A stretch of 64,000 bases of DNA, from positions 14,931,504 through 14,995,503 of the forward strand of contig NC_088298.1 of the NCBI RefSeq assembly GCF_032854445.1, written 5' to 3'. The position numbers were made by a program, and so were the translations under genes. The DNA comes from Liolophura sinensis. Taxonomy: Eukaryota; Mollusca; Polyplacophora; Chitonida; Chitonidae. Below are positions 43,569 through 54,690 of this stretch, piece by piece (the first letter of the stretch is position 1; every line of letters begins with the position of its first letter). The notes under the pieces are model-generated. The model had not been told where the DNA came from and ran no database searches. It was given only the letters and a program-made list of their open reading frames with translations.

Positions 43569-45039
43569 CACCCGATTTTTCCCCGGGGCCTCTGGGGCGC
43601 GTTTCCGGGGCGAGCCTTCTCCTATACATCAGGGCGTAGCAGAACTGCCTTCGACCTCAAGCCACTTCTTGTTGGAATGCTCCCTTCTAATAGACATTGC
43701 TACTGTAATATTCTCTAAATTGTTTCCCAAACGTTAGCAAGACACAGTCTGACAGCTGCTCGCAATTACCAAGGAGTCACGTGAGCCGGGTTACCAGAGA
43801 GTCACGCGCAGGAATTCGCCTCACTTCCGCTGCGCTCAGTCAGAACATCTGGAAATGCGTTATAGATTACAAGGTACGAGTTCATGACAAACTACTTACT
43901 GGCCTCGATTAACAAGTTAATTGTTTCATATTGAAACAAGCTGTCAGCAAATTGTCAGGCTTTTCTTTTCTAATCTTAAAAATTAACACATGTTGTTGTA
44001 GCAAAAAAAAAAAATTAACCTAGACTTTCTTCATTAGAATACAATGCACACAAAATCGAAACGCCAGTATGATGAAAATGATTAATTTATTTATCACTGG
44101 TTTTGCACGCAGATGATGAAAAGAAAGATGTGCTGCATAATAAAAATGGCAGTAGACACTGGGGACATGTTTTCTTTAATTTTCTTTATATTTCTTTTTA
44201 GATTACGTAATGTCCACTTCCATTGCTTTTCACTTATAAAATGTTATAAAAAGTTGGCATACATGCCATGCAAAGGCATTGAAATCGACAGCCCTGAAAG
44301 TATCAGCTTGCTGTTAAGGACCAATTAAATCTACAAGATCAATATGTCTGCCTTTAAGCCTTCTGGAGATGGAAAGCTCTCTTGAGCAGAGGTAAAAAAA
44401 TCCGAATTTCCTTGAAGAGCAGCTATAATAACGGATATGTCTTTATAGAAAATCATTTAATTCCCAAGTGAATGGTTTCCCTGGAAAAAAATTATAGTTG
44501 CACACCTTTCATTACGGTAGCTTGTCACTTGCACCAGGTATCATTATCTTTTCACTAAATATCGTGAGCAGATCTTCGGTTGTCTCATGAGTATGCCAGA
44601 TTTCGTTGGAGAATTATAAGACACGTAGAGAATGCAACAAAACTTCCTATGAGATTCCAACAATTTGATGAAGGGCAAGAATTTGGTTCAAAATCTTCTT
44701 ACAGAAAGTGCCAGGTTTATTTCAGAAAAAATAACTTTGCCTTGGAGGTGTCACTCTGGAAGAGATCAACTCCAACGAACTCAATACAAATTCTTTTACG
44801 GGCATATAGAAGTTTACAGAGTAACATCACAGAGTTTGTATATGCTCAGTAACATCGTCCGATTTTTGTCCGATCATATATGTTATCCATATACATATAG
44901 CTCTGTGATGAAATCAAAACAATGTCTGAGAATTCCTTGCCTATTGGATCAAACAGTGAATATTTAGAGGCCTACTAAACTTCCAATATGGTGTCATATA
45001 TGGAATAAAAAGGGTTCTCCTTTGTCTTTATGTAATTTA
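43569..45039. other. No feature recognised
   Basis: Short frames (44113-44328, 44580-44852, 44665-44967) lack splice support or recognisable domains. Confidence 0.3.
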
Positions 45040-45258
45040 CGGTGTTCAAAACCCTACTTAAAAATATTTCACTTCAAAGTCGGTGTTCAGCATTACTGTG
45101 GGAGGAAACCCACGACCATCCGCAGGTTGCTGACAGACCAATCCACGCACTGCCGGAGAGAAGAGCTGAACTTGATCTCACAGCGATCGCACTGGTGAGA
45201 GGTTCCGGTGTCAATGTGCTGTGCCAGCACGTTAACCTCTAGGCCACTGAGACCTCCT
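45040..45258 (-). repeat. tRNA-type SINE, nearly full length, diverged
   Basis: Minus-strand copy. On the plus strand it reads AAACCCACGACCATCCGCAG, TTGCTGACAGACC, GAGAGAAGAGCTGAACTTGATC (reverse B box), GCACGTTAACCTCTAGGCCA and CTGAGACCTCC. It abuts the next copy head to head. Confidence 0.9.
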
Positions 45259-45269
45259 TATGCTACCAC

Positions 45270-45428
45270 AACCCCTCTGGCCGCACGTGGGAAGGTCTTC
45301 AGCTACCTGCGGATGGTCGTAGGTTTCCCCTGGGCTCTGTCCGGTTCCTCCCACCAAATGCTGGCCGCCGTCGTATAAGTGAAATCTTCTTGAGTACGGT
45401 GTAAAACACCAATTAAATAAATAAATAT
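45270..45428 (+). repeat. tRNA-type SINE, head-truncated
   Basis: CCTCTGGCCGCACGTGGGAA, GCTACCTGCGGATGGTCGTA, CTGGCCGCCGTCGTATAAGT, CTTCTTGAGTACGGTGTAAA and CACCAATTAAATAAATAAAT. Together with 45040-45258 it forms an inverted pair. Confidence 0.95.
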
Positions 45429-45434
45429 GTTACC

Positions 45435-45592
45435 ACAAAGTGTCTCCTATCTGGTTCCAGGAAATATGATTATGGTACAGCAATTAAGTCTTCCTAATAT
45501 ATGTGATATAAAAGGGTGTCTCACCCATTTCGTTTCTGGAAACATCAACATGAATATTTATTCATGGTATTCAGATAGTTCCCTGTATGGAC
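45435..45592 (+). repeat. Degenerate ~75-90-bp repeat, part 1
   Basis: AAAGTGTCTCCTATCTGG and GGGTGTCTCACCCATTTC each begin a unit that continues to ATATTTATTCATGGTATTCA and TTCCCTGTATGG. The same unit resumes after the inserted SINE and microsatellites (46006-46200). Confidence 0.7.
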
Positions 45593-46005
<413 letters not shown>

Positions 46006-46200
46006 GGTACACAAGAATGTCTCTCATATCTGGATTTTCCTATATAGCCGGCATAAATGTTTTTCATTGTACAAAATCTAGGGGTGTCTCCCATGTCTAG
46101 TTTATGAATACATCAAGCATGAAAATTTATTCATGGTATTCAAAAGGTTTCCTGTATATATGATACATAAGAGTGTCTCTCATCTCTTTCTTCAGGTACA
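46006..46200 (+). repeat. Degenerate ~75-90-bp repeat, part 2
   Basis: GAATGTCTCTCATATCTGG, GGGTGTCTCCCATGTCTAG and GAGTGTCTCTCATCTC mark three unit starts. The unit end AAATTTATTCATGGTATTCA, GGTTTCCTGTATATATGATA matches 45550-45590. Confidence 0.7.
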
Positions 46201-46259
46201 ACTAGGATTCACGTGTCTTGTACGCCTGCTTCTTGCACAGCTTGTTTTCGTGCACAAGT

Positions 46260-47250
46260 TCACTTCCTCATTTCTCTTCACCGCTAATCCACAATCACGT
46301 ATCACCTTACTCATTGTTCTTCAACTGCAATCCACCGTCAGATATCTATTTGCTCATTCTTCTTAACACTAATCCGCTATCATCTATCCACCTTTCTCAG
46401 TCCTCTTCACCCCTATTCCACTTATCCCTTTGCTCATTCTTCTTCATCCCTCATCCACCTATTCATTTCTTCATTCTTCTTCATCCCTCATCCACCTATT
46501 CATTTCTTCATTCTTCTTCATCCCTCATCCACCTATTCATTTCTTCATTCTTCTTCATCCCTCATCCACCTATTCATTTCTTCATTCTTCTTCATCCCTC
46601 ATCCACCTATTCATTTCTTCATTCTTCTTCATCCCTCATCCACCTATTCATTTCTTCATTCTTCTTCATCCCTCATCCACCTATTCATTTCTTCATTCTT
46701 CTTCATCCCTCATCCACCTATTCATTTCTTCATTCTCCTTCATCCCTCATCCACCTATTCATTTCTTCATTCTTCTTCATCCCTCATCCACCTATTCATT
46801 TCTTCATTCTTCTTCATCCCTCATCCACCTATTCATTTCTTCATTCTTCTTCATCCCTCATCCACCTATTCATTTCTTCAATCTTCTTTACCCCAAATCT
46901 ACAGTCACCTAATTCACTTCCTCATTCTTCCTCAACCTAACCCACTATCAAATATCCACCTTCCTCATTCTTCCTCATCCTAACCCACTATCAAATATCC
47001 ACCTTCCTCATTCTTCTTCGCTAACCCACTATCAACTATCCACCTTCCTCATTCTTCCTCACCCTAACCCACTATCAAATATCCACCTTCCTCATTCTTC
47101 TTCGCTAACCCACTATCAACTATCCACCTTCCTCATTCTTCCTCACCCTAACCCACTATCAAATATCCACCTTCCTCATTCTTCTTCGCTAACCCACTAT
47201 CAAATATCCACCTTCCTCATTCTTCTTCATCGCTAATCCACTATCAACAG
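46260..47250 (+). repeat. CT-rich minisatellite, 37-bp core in ~43-bp flanks
   Basis: 46435-46880 holds 12 nearly identical 37-bp units (CATTCTTCTTCATCCCTCAT plus CCACCTATTCATTTCTT). On both sides, longer and looser units (CTAACCCACTATCAAATATC, CACCTTCCTCATTCTTC) of about 39-44 bp form the older array. Since 37 is not a multiple of three, each frame cycles through all three readings every 111 bp and still meets no stop, giving the 240- and 160-codon frames. These are not genes. Confidence 0.95.
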
Positions 47251-48700
47251 GCATTGTCACAGATTTGCTTGAACGTTCTCTTCAACCTTTCCTTGGTGTG
47301 TTGTGACTTTTTGGCGCCGATGTCTTTTAATAAATTACGTAATGCTCACCAAACTTAATAATAAAGCCATCCATACATATATTTCAGGTTAAAAACGAAC
47401 AACTGGAGTGAAAAAGTATTAGAAAGATCTTTGAAGCATATCAGATGACAAATTAGGTATAAATCGTTTTACTCTCGTTTTACTCCGTAATCAGAATGGA
47501 CAAGCCACTAAGCTGCCAACAGGAACGTTTTTAAGCTGCTTAACGAGGTTTATTCAGAATTCTTGAATGCCAATGGAAAAAAAGAGTATCTGAATTTGAA
47601 AGTATTTCGTCAAAACATTTCAATTCTTTCCACCAATTACCTTCCTTCATGTCTTGGGAGTACAGTAATTATATTAAGCCAGAAAAAAGTTCAAAGATGT
47701 CATGCACAAAACTTTATCTTTTTCCAGCTTCGTCCTTATTCGAGTTATGTAAGATCATTTTTCGCATTTCTATTCTTCTTTTTTCCTCGCTTCGTCGATT
47801 TACATCGTCAACTAAAACTTGTTCTTCAACGTTTATATGGTTTCTGAAATTTCCACTTGGTTTTTCTTTTTATTTCGCACAATAATTACAGGTTTGTGTT
47901 CTTTGGTCGCGTTGGGTTTTGTGAGTCATGCGCCATGGTTAATATAGTTCCCGTAGAATTTACTAGGAGCTTTCCGAGAAAGAAAAAATAGTTGAAAATA
48001 AAGAAGGGTACAAATCCAAAAGAAGACATTACGATTATGATCGGCTGACATTTGATATTTGGAAACGTACCACGGCGCGAGTCAAAAGAACGCCTAAAAT
48101 GTGAATGATATGCGAAAGCGATGGTCTACCATCTCCAATTCTTTCAAATCAAAACGATTCGAGATTCGGCTATATAACCTTTAGAGATATGAAATTATGC
48201 CTCCAATGACTTTAGTGCCATGCCTTTATAATAAGAACAATTCGTGTGCGTGTGAACATTTTCTATTAGCAAGAAAAACAGAAATCACATAATTTGCACA
48301 CAAACACCTTATATAGTCTATGTCTTAAAACTAAAAATGTTTCGGGATGCTTTTCACGGCAAAAAATGTTTTCTTGGAGATGTTCTGGCTTCTTGAAATT
48401 TCCTAACTGAGAAAATATATTCCCTTCTTTAGAATAGGAGAGGTTAGATTACTGTTAATCATAAAGAAGACATCTGTTTCCAGCTTAATTTGCATAATCT
48501 TTAATATCATATAATAATTGAAATACTGCTCTGAAAATTAAAAAAAAAACGCACGTAGGTAGTTAATTATTGAAGAAAAATATATTTTAAAAAGTACATT
48601 CCCCAAAAAGATAATATAAGAAAATAGTCCTTGCTGTGGGAACAAATTAATGATTAACTGATGCTTTTTTATTTGAGAAAAACAAAATATGAAATAGTAC
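47251..48700. other. No feature recognised
   Basis: AT-rich. Overlapping frames at 47563-47885 are short and carry no domain. Confidence 0.3.
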
Positions 48701-48719
48701 TGCCTTTGGAATCCGCAGA

Positions 48720-48800
48720 CTAAATACGCTTCGAGCCAGCATGAACTGGATTCGAACTCGTGACTTCAGTTTATAGCAATTCAGCAACTGTTAATATGAT
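48720..48800 (-). repeat. tRNA-derived SINE head remnant
   Basis: GCCAGCATGAACTGGATTCG and AACTCGTGAC read on the minus strand as GAGTTCGAATCCAGTTCATG, the B-box region of the SINE head. Confidence 0.5.
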
Positions 48801-48867
48801 GTTTCCCTGTATTACCAATTAACAGGCAAAGGGGCATTTTCATAGATAGACCTATATAATAAGACTA

Positions 48868-48940
48868 AATAATAGAGAGTAATACCTGAGCAGTTACGAG
48901 AGTGCGATAGTTGGCAAATGATCACACGTAACCGGTGTCA
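48868..48940 (+). repeat. Family R fragment
   Basis: GAGCAGTTACGAGAGTGCGA, TAGTTGGCAAATGATCACAC and GTAACCGGTG. Confidence 0.75.
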
Positions 48941-49770
48941 GTGGATGTGTAGAAGGCATTCTTGTACTCCATTTAACTGGCATCAACTGAGTGTGAAAAT
49001 GTTAATCTGCAAAGTTATCTTGTAGACTCATTAGGTTACACGCAAGCGATAACGCCACAGATTCGTAAAAAAGACCGATCTGTAAATACCATTGAGGTGA
49101 TTACAGCCACAGTTTAGTGCACATAGGCCTCCACTGGTCTTGATAATAGGAATGTCTTCAGTAGATTGTTTTAAGATCTTCAGGTCACCTGATTGCCGTT
49201 TGTGAAATACACTTATATCATTCTGCGCAGCTAGCCACTGGAGGGCGTTTTATTTACCTATCGTCTGCTCCTCTAACCCTCTTTTGTTACGGAAAAAGTA
49301 ATGACAGTGCGGATGGAATTGGGAATAGTTGAGAACAGCTGATTTTATTCCTACAGACAGACGTTCGAAGAAGATGCCAAATTGTATCACTTAAGCTGGA
49401 GTCTTCGACATTCGACGGATTCCGGCGTTTTCCCTTGAAGTACTGGTACGTAGCATTGGATGGATTCCAATGCTAAACTTTAAAAAAAAGCCGTCTTTTC
49501 CGTAGCGCGGGCGTTGGATAAACTCACGCAACAGTTTCATGGATGATTTCCAAACATTAAGTAAGGATTGTTAGAATGGCTCATTTTTTAGCCGCTTCTC
49601 TTTCAACGCCCTTCGTCGTGATTGCAGGGTACATGTTGCCGCCACTTCCAATCTGCAAAGCACAGTGTAAAAAGTCAGGACTTGCCTGAGAGAGTTTATG
49701 ACATCCGGCTTTCAGTCAAACTGACATAACAAGGAGTTGTTATTTAAGTGGATCGAGACTGTAGTGGATT
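48941..49770. other. No feature recognised
   Basis: Unique-looking DNA, no ORF of note. Confidence 0.3.
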
Positions 49771-49905
49771 GATGTTTTACACCGCACTCAAGAACATTTC
49801 ACTTATACGACGGCGGCCAACATTATGGTGAAAGGAAAGCAGGCAGAGCCCGGGGAAAACCGACGGCCAGCAGCAGGTTGCTAGATGACCGAACAGACTT
49901 GATCA
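49771..49905 (-). repeat. SINE, 5'-truncated
   Basis: On the plus strand: TGATGTTTTACACCGCACTC, AAGAACATTTCACTTATACG, ACGGCGGCCAACATTATGGT and AGCCCGGGGAAAACCGACGG. Confidence 0.9.
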
Positions 49906-49959
49906 ACATTGGTAGATGGCTTGATTTCTTGATTAACTCATAATTTGATTCACTGATTT

Positions 49960-50030
49960 CAATAAATGACTGACTGAGTGACAGACTGACTGATCGATTG
50001 ACTGATGGATTGATTGATTGGTTGGTGGAG
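49960..50030 (+). repeat. GACT/GATT tetranucleotide tract
   Basis: It includes GTGACAGACTGACTGAT at 49979-49995, identical to the core of the large minisatellite at 1.6-4.1 kb, then (TTGA)n. Confidence 0.85.
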
Positions 50031-50785
50031 GTCAGCTTTCTGTTCCGCCATACTGCTGGAACACAAGTTGTCTTCTACGAATGTAAGAAACCGCAAACTT
50101 CCTGAGGGCCTCAATTTCCCCATTCTCCATCTCCGTGGAGAACAATGACATAGCGGAACTGTGGAAATTATGACAGATTTCCTAATGAGCCAGACAAGAA
50201 GACGTGCATGAGTAATATCCGTCGAGTTGAACGGGAAATGTGGCTAAGTTACCGTTTATAGGCTATATGATAACATTATTACCGTCGATGATTAGAAATC
50301 AGGATTGACATGAAATATTGAGAGTATACCTTGAGTTCCTAATCGTCGAGACTGTCAGGTATAAGAACCATAAAGCCGTCAACAATCGTCGACTGTGGCA
50401 CTATAATGGTAGATATAATCCCCTGAAAAGGTCAGTATGCCCCCCAGACTAATCACACAGGATGTGTCAGTGGAGGACGGAAAGATGTGCTTGGCTCAGG
50501 CGTGGAGCGTAAACATCTGACAATTAACCAGTAGTCAGTGATTTTCAGTTTTGGATCAAACACCAAGGAGTTCTAGACCGCAAACAGAAACATAAGCCAA
50601 TTCATCACAAGTCAGTTAATTTGAACTTCAGATCAAACCGCAAGGACTAGATTTCAAACAGAAATCAGAATGATAGGGTGTTCTAGAGGGTGACTGACTG
50701 ACTTATCCAGATTGACTGATTTACTGAGTGCTTGGCTGATTGATTGGATTCAGAATTACATATTATTGCTTACTGGTCTAACTGA
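50031..50785. other. No feature recognised
   Basis: No ORF of note. GACTGACTGA words appear near 50690. Confidence 0.3.
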
Positions 50786-50793
50786 AAGCAAGT

Positions 50794-50862
50794 AGTGACT
50801 GACTGACTGACTGACTGACTGACTGACTGACTGGCTGGCTGACTGACTGACTGACTGACTGA
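50794..50862 (+). repeat. (GACT)n microsatellite
   Basis: Seventeen or so GACT units, interrupted once by GGCTGGCT. The Ser/Gln-rich frame on the minus strand is an artefact. Confidence 0.95.
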
Positions 50863-50939
50863 CAAATACAACATAGTGCATGTGTTGAAACACAGAGCGA
50901 AATAAGATGGGATTAATGTCCTGCATTGCCAATCCATTC

Positions 50940-51075
50940 CATGACTTACTGACTGACTAATTGACTGAATGAATAAAAAACTGAATGAATGATTGAATGA
51001 ATGAATGAATGAATGAGTGAATGAATGAATGGATGAATGAATGATTGAATGAATGAATGATTGAATGAATGGTGA
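50940..51075 (+). repeat. (GAAT)n microsatellite
   Basis: GAAT/GATT units over about 130 bp. The His/Ser-rich minus frames are artefacts. Confidence 0.95.
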
Positions 51076-51489
51076 CACACCGTACATCTTTCATCTGTTA
51101 TTCTCCACTCCTTAGCGATGGAAAGAACTGAAGAGTTTTCACTTAAGTCCACATTCATAAGCCCAATGGTCATTCTGTAATACTTAACATGCACAGGCCA
51201 CCAGTGTTTGAAACAAACCTTCATCTGTGATCGACAGATCATTAACCAGGTGTCAATAATGTATAATTTACGATTTAAAAAATAAAAGCTTGTTTCAGTT
51301 TCCAAATGTTGATAACACACATTCTTCAGAGACTCACTCACCAGTTTTACTATGGACATATCAAAAAGAAATGGTTTCTTAAGGTTACTTATCTCATGAA
51401 TTCATCGAAGTTCAATCCTTTGATTTGTTGATTTGTTTACATATCGATTATTTGAATGACCGAATGATTAAGTCAGTTTGCATGTTTTC

Positions 51490-51520
<31 letters not shown>

Positions 51521-51722
51521 CGCCATGCTCAAGATTTTTTAACTACTATGAGAGTGGTCAAGTTAATGTGTGGAGGAAACTGGAGTTCCTACCAACCCTC
51601 TCAGGTACCACACAAATCTCCTGACTTGAAGCCGTCACCGAAATAGCAAGAGCTTGATTCGAACACGGGCGTAATAGTTGCTGCGAGCCAGCGCTTTAAC
51701 CATCTCATCCCCTGAGGCCGCA
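51490..51722 (-). repeat. Second tRNA-derived SINE family, complete-looking
   Basis: The tail is (GATT)n at 51492-51520 on the plus strand, so the element reads on the minus strand. Head: GCGGCCTCAGGGGATGAGAT, GGTTAAAGCGCTGGCTCGCA with A-box character, and GTGTTCGAATCAAGCTC as B box. Core: GGAACTCCAGTTTCCTCCAC. 3' end: AATCTTGAGCATGGCGTCAA then (TCAA)n. It shares the TTTCCTCC core word and the TCTTGAG..GGCGT end with the main family but has a different head and tail repeat. Confidence 0.85.
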
Positions 51723-51753
51723 TCGCACTTCAAGCGCCAAGGCAACCCTAGCA

Positions 51754-52071
51754 ATGCTCAAGGCGAACAACATGGAATCTCTCTTACAGACGGCTGTGTT
51801 TGATAGTGCAACTGGTCTGTATCTCTGCGGAGGGTCGGTGATCGCGTACAGCCGACAGGTGGTTACGGTAAAGCAGTGCCCGATGGATTTCCGTGACGGC
51901 CCGTCGAATTCCGCGGCCAGACGATCGCTCTCTGCCCTAGCGGATCACGAGTTCGGACGGGGAAGACAGCCGTGGAATGCTGATAATGAATCCACAAGGC
52001 GGAGCAATGGGCAGACGGTATCGGGGGAGAGCTTTTTTAATAAACGAGCTCTTGACGTGCGTGGAAAGTGA
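51754..52071 (+). CDS. Weak candidate ORF, GC-rich, unknown
   Basis: A 105-codon frame in a GC- and CpG-rich patch that contrasts with the AT-rich flanks. The N-terminal half (LLQTAVFDSATGLYLCGGSV) reads protein-like; the C-terminal half is Ser/Arg/Asn-rich. The opposite strand is also open over 51945-52250, which lowers confidence. It starts about 30 bp from the head of the SINE at 51490-51722. No family recognised; it could instead be an unannotated repeat or a CpG-rich regulatory patch. Confidence 0.2.
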   Translation: MLKANNMESLLQTAVFDSATGLYLCGGSVIAYSRQVVTVKQCPMDFRDGPSNSAARRSLSALADHEFGRGRQPWNADNESTRRSNGQTVSGESFFNKRALDVRGK

Positions 52072-52490
52072 AATCGTACGTGCTCCAGCGTATCACCTTG
52101 TCGAACGCCTACAAAGATTTTCGGAAGAAAATAACAACAGTCCCATAACGTGATGTGTAAATGAGTTTGGTTTAGCCTGGAGCTTGCATACAGTATAAAC
52201 CCGGGTTTGTCAACATACCGTCCTACCATCACATCACAGTGTTCTTTCACATAAGGCTGATAAATGAGCGAAAACCTACTGTTTGATTATAAAAATAATT
52301 TTTGTACACGGTGTGTGTTCATATATATAAGTGTTCATATCTAAAACTTACTAGTCATACATAATATTGCTATTTTATTATAACTGTCTGTAAAAACTGA
52401 AATAGTCATCAAAAATTACTATGACATGCTATTTCATATCGACATAACCATATGTTAAACACTCCCGTGAACATAAATATAGATCAGTAA
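52072..52490. other. No feature recognised
   Basis: AT-rich, no ORF of note. Confidence 0.3.
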
Positions 52491-52491
52491 A

Positions 52492-52600
52492 ACACAAATA
52501 CAGACACATCGATTCATACTTTCACACAAATACAGACACATCGACTCATACTTTCACACAGATATAGACACATCGATTTATGTAATACTTTCATAGAGAT
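52492..52600 (+). repeat. 32-bp tandem repeat, 3 copies
   Basis: CACAAATACAGACACATCGA plus YTCATACTTTCA, the third copy diverged. Confidence 0.95.
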
Positions 52601-53089
52601 ACAAATTTACTGAGCAAACACATCCCTTGGCCACGAGCTAAGATTAGATGCGTGCGACATTAAACCTACCATTTAGACAAGTATACTAATAATCGAATTT
52701 TCTATACCGCCGTTATGATGTAATCCGGTTTAAGCTGGCGAAATATCTCACCGAGTGATGCCGGAGTTTGCCGAAGGTAAAACAGCATACAGATGTTTTC
52801 ATTTCTTCGGTCCCTTCAGACTTGGTCTTTGGCCGTGCGATACAATTGCTCGCGTTGTTGACCTTCGATAGGACAGTATTTCGTGTAGGATACGAACAGT
52901 TTCCTGTGAGATGTTTGTGGTCCTGCTATTACCAGGTCTGTAAACACTCGTAGAGTATCTATTGTTTTCTTAGCAAGTAGGTTTTCACGGACACTCCTGC
53001 GGAAGGCCAGAGGCGTGCTCTTCATTCTATTTGCGCCCCATCATTACGTATACTCTCGATTTGTGTCTGATTCCGTCCTAATTTTGTAC
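52601..53089. other. No feature recognised
   Basis: Overlapping short frames on both strands (52768-52953, 52816-53025), no domain. Confidence 0.3.
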
Positions 53090-53230
53090 TTTATATACTG
53101 TCTTAGCTCTTTGGTGGTTTGTGTTTAACGTCGTTTTGGGCATTGACCTTGCGATTATAGACCTTCAACGTCCATTTTGGTCGACGACTGGTATATGAAT
53201 GTCTGTTTCGAGGCATAGATACACTTACAT
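53090..53230 (+). repeat. Dispersed repeat family T
   Basis: TACTGTCTTAGCTCTTTGGT, GTTTAACGTCGTTTTGGGCA, TTGCGATTATAGACCTTCAA and GACTGGTATATGAATGTCTG. It has the best-preserved 5' part together with 54525-54690. Confidence 0.8.
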
Positions 53231-54520
53231 GTGATGAAATTCACAAAAATTAAAAAAAACAATAATGGCTGAACATATCAAATGGTCTTCCATGAAGGTA
53301 AAAATGCGCTATCGCTCGGTCGTCCGATTATTGCCACGAAGCCGATCCCCCCCCCCCCCACCTTCCCCCAGTGAGAACAGATAATCAATAAATCTTCTGT
53401 CCATGTAATATGATATATGTTGTCGGTATAAGTCGCTATTTGAAAACATGGTTTAACGTGGTAGTTTTAGCTATGTCAGTTTATAACATTCCGAATGTAA
53501 TAAATATTGCCACCAATTATGCAAAAGAGATAAAAAATGTATATCACACATTCATCTTCGCTACGTTGTTTCCATGCACATACGAGCGACTCCGCCTCGT
53601 ACACCCAGAAATCGATACACCTTGGGCTAAACATGACATCAGATACAGATATAAATGACTTAATTACAAACTCTTCAGAATGAGATAAACTAATTTGACT
53701 TTCTGCTTCGTGCTGTAATTGAGAAAATCAATTTCGGCGGAGAAATTCCTCGCGACGCGACATCATTCTTAATCCACGTATATAGCCAACGCATAAAAAA
53801 AATCAACCAGGAAAATAAACGGATGCAGTCATGTATAATTTATATGGCCAGCTTTCACATGTAGAAATCGTGTATGTTCTTGCAGTCAGTATTCTGCATA
53901 ATTATAACTGATAATCGGAGCTCGGCCAAGTGAACAGCCTGGCTTGGCATAACACTCCTGCATTCTTCATTAGTCTTGACATCATTGTGGATGAGGTCGA
54001 AAAACTTCATCCAAGTTTTGATGACTTTTTAGGCCTCTCACGCAAGATTCTGTCATTTTAATGGTTCGGCGCTGTGCTGATTTACTGTGGGCGATGTTGA
54101 TGAGATAGCAATAGCAATAGTTTGAGCTGAATGACAGAATGACCATTTCACTGAGTGATTGGCTGACTGATTTATTACTCACTATTTGATTAACTGACAT
54201 GATCATGTGGTTAACCGAAAAATATAAAATAATAGAATAGTAGACGTGACTACAAGAGACAAATAGGCAAGACGTGACTATACGAGACAAATAGGCAAAA
54301 CGTGCAAAAATAGGCAATAATAAGCAAAGTATGCAAATCCCATTTCAGGCTTAATGTATACTAAATGTAGGCGTATGGTGAAGACATATCAAGACACACA
54401 CTGGTGAGTTTTGTTATCGACTTATGTTCTAGCATGGTACACGATTTGAATACTGATTTCACCCAGTCGCCACGGGCATAGGCCCTACCTTACGTTTTTC
54501 CAACATTACTGAAAACTACT
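53231..54520. other. No gene seen; poly-C at 53348-53358
   Basis: A run of about 11 C. The 82-codon frame at 53410-53658 and the 111-codon minus frame at 53982-54317 have no signature. The repeated GACGTGACTA..GAGACAAATAGGCAA words at 54243-54300 form a 2-3 copy tandem of about 31 bp. Confidence 0.4.
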
Positions 54521-54524
54521 GACT

Positions 54525-54690
54525 GCTTCTCTTTGCGGGATACGGTCCTATTTTCGTACTTTCTTAGTTCTTCGATGGATTATGTTATACGTCGTTTTGG
54601 GAATTGGCTTTGTGATTATTGACCTGTAATGTCCCTATAGGTATACGAATGTCTGTTTCGAAGCATGGATTTGTAAAAATTCTATCGATA
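54525..54690 (+). repeat. Dispersed repeat family T
   Basis: CGTACTTTCTTAGTTCTTCG, ATACGTCGTTTTGGGAATTG, TTTGTGATTATTGACCTGTA and GGTATACGAATGTCTGTTTC, GAAGCATGGAT. Confidence 0.8.

Noticed and set aside
46218-46940. 240-codon plus-strand frame rich in Phe, Ser, His and Pro
   Set aside because: Product of the 37-bp CT-rich array, which is stop-free in all three registers.
50770-51359. Ser/Gln- and His/Ser-rich minus-strand frames
   Set aside because: Translations of (GACT)n and (GAAT)n microsatellites joined to random flanks.
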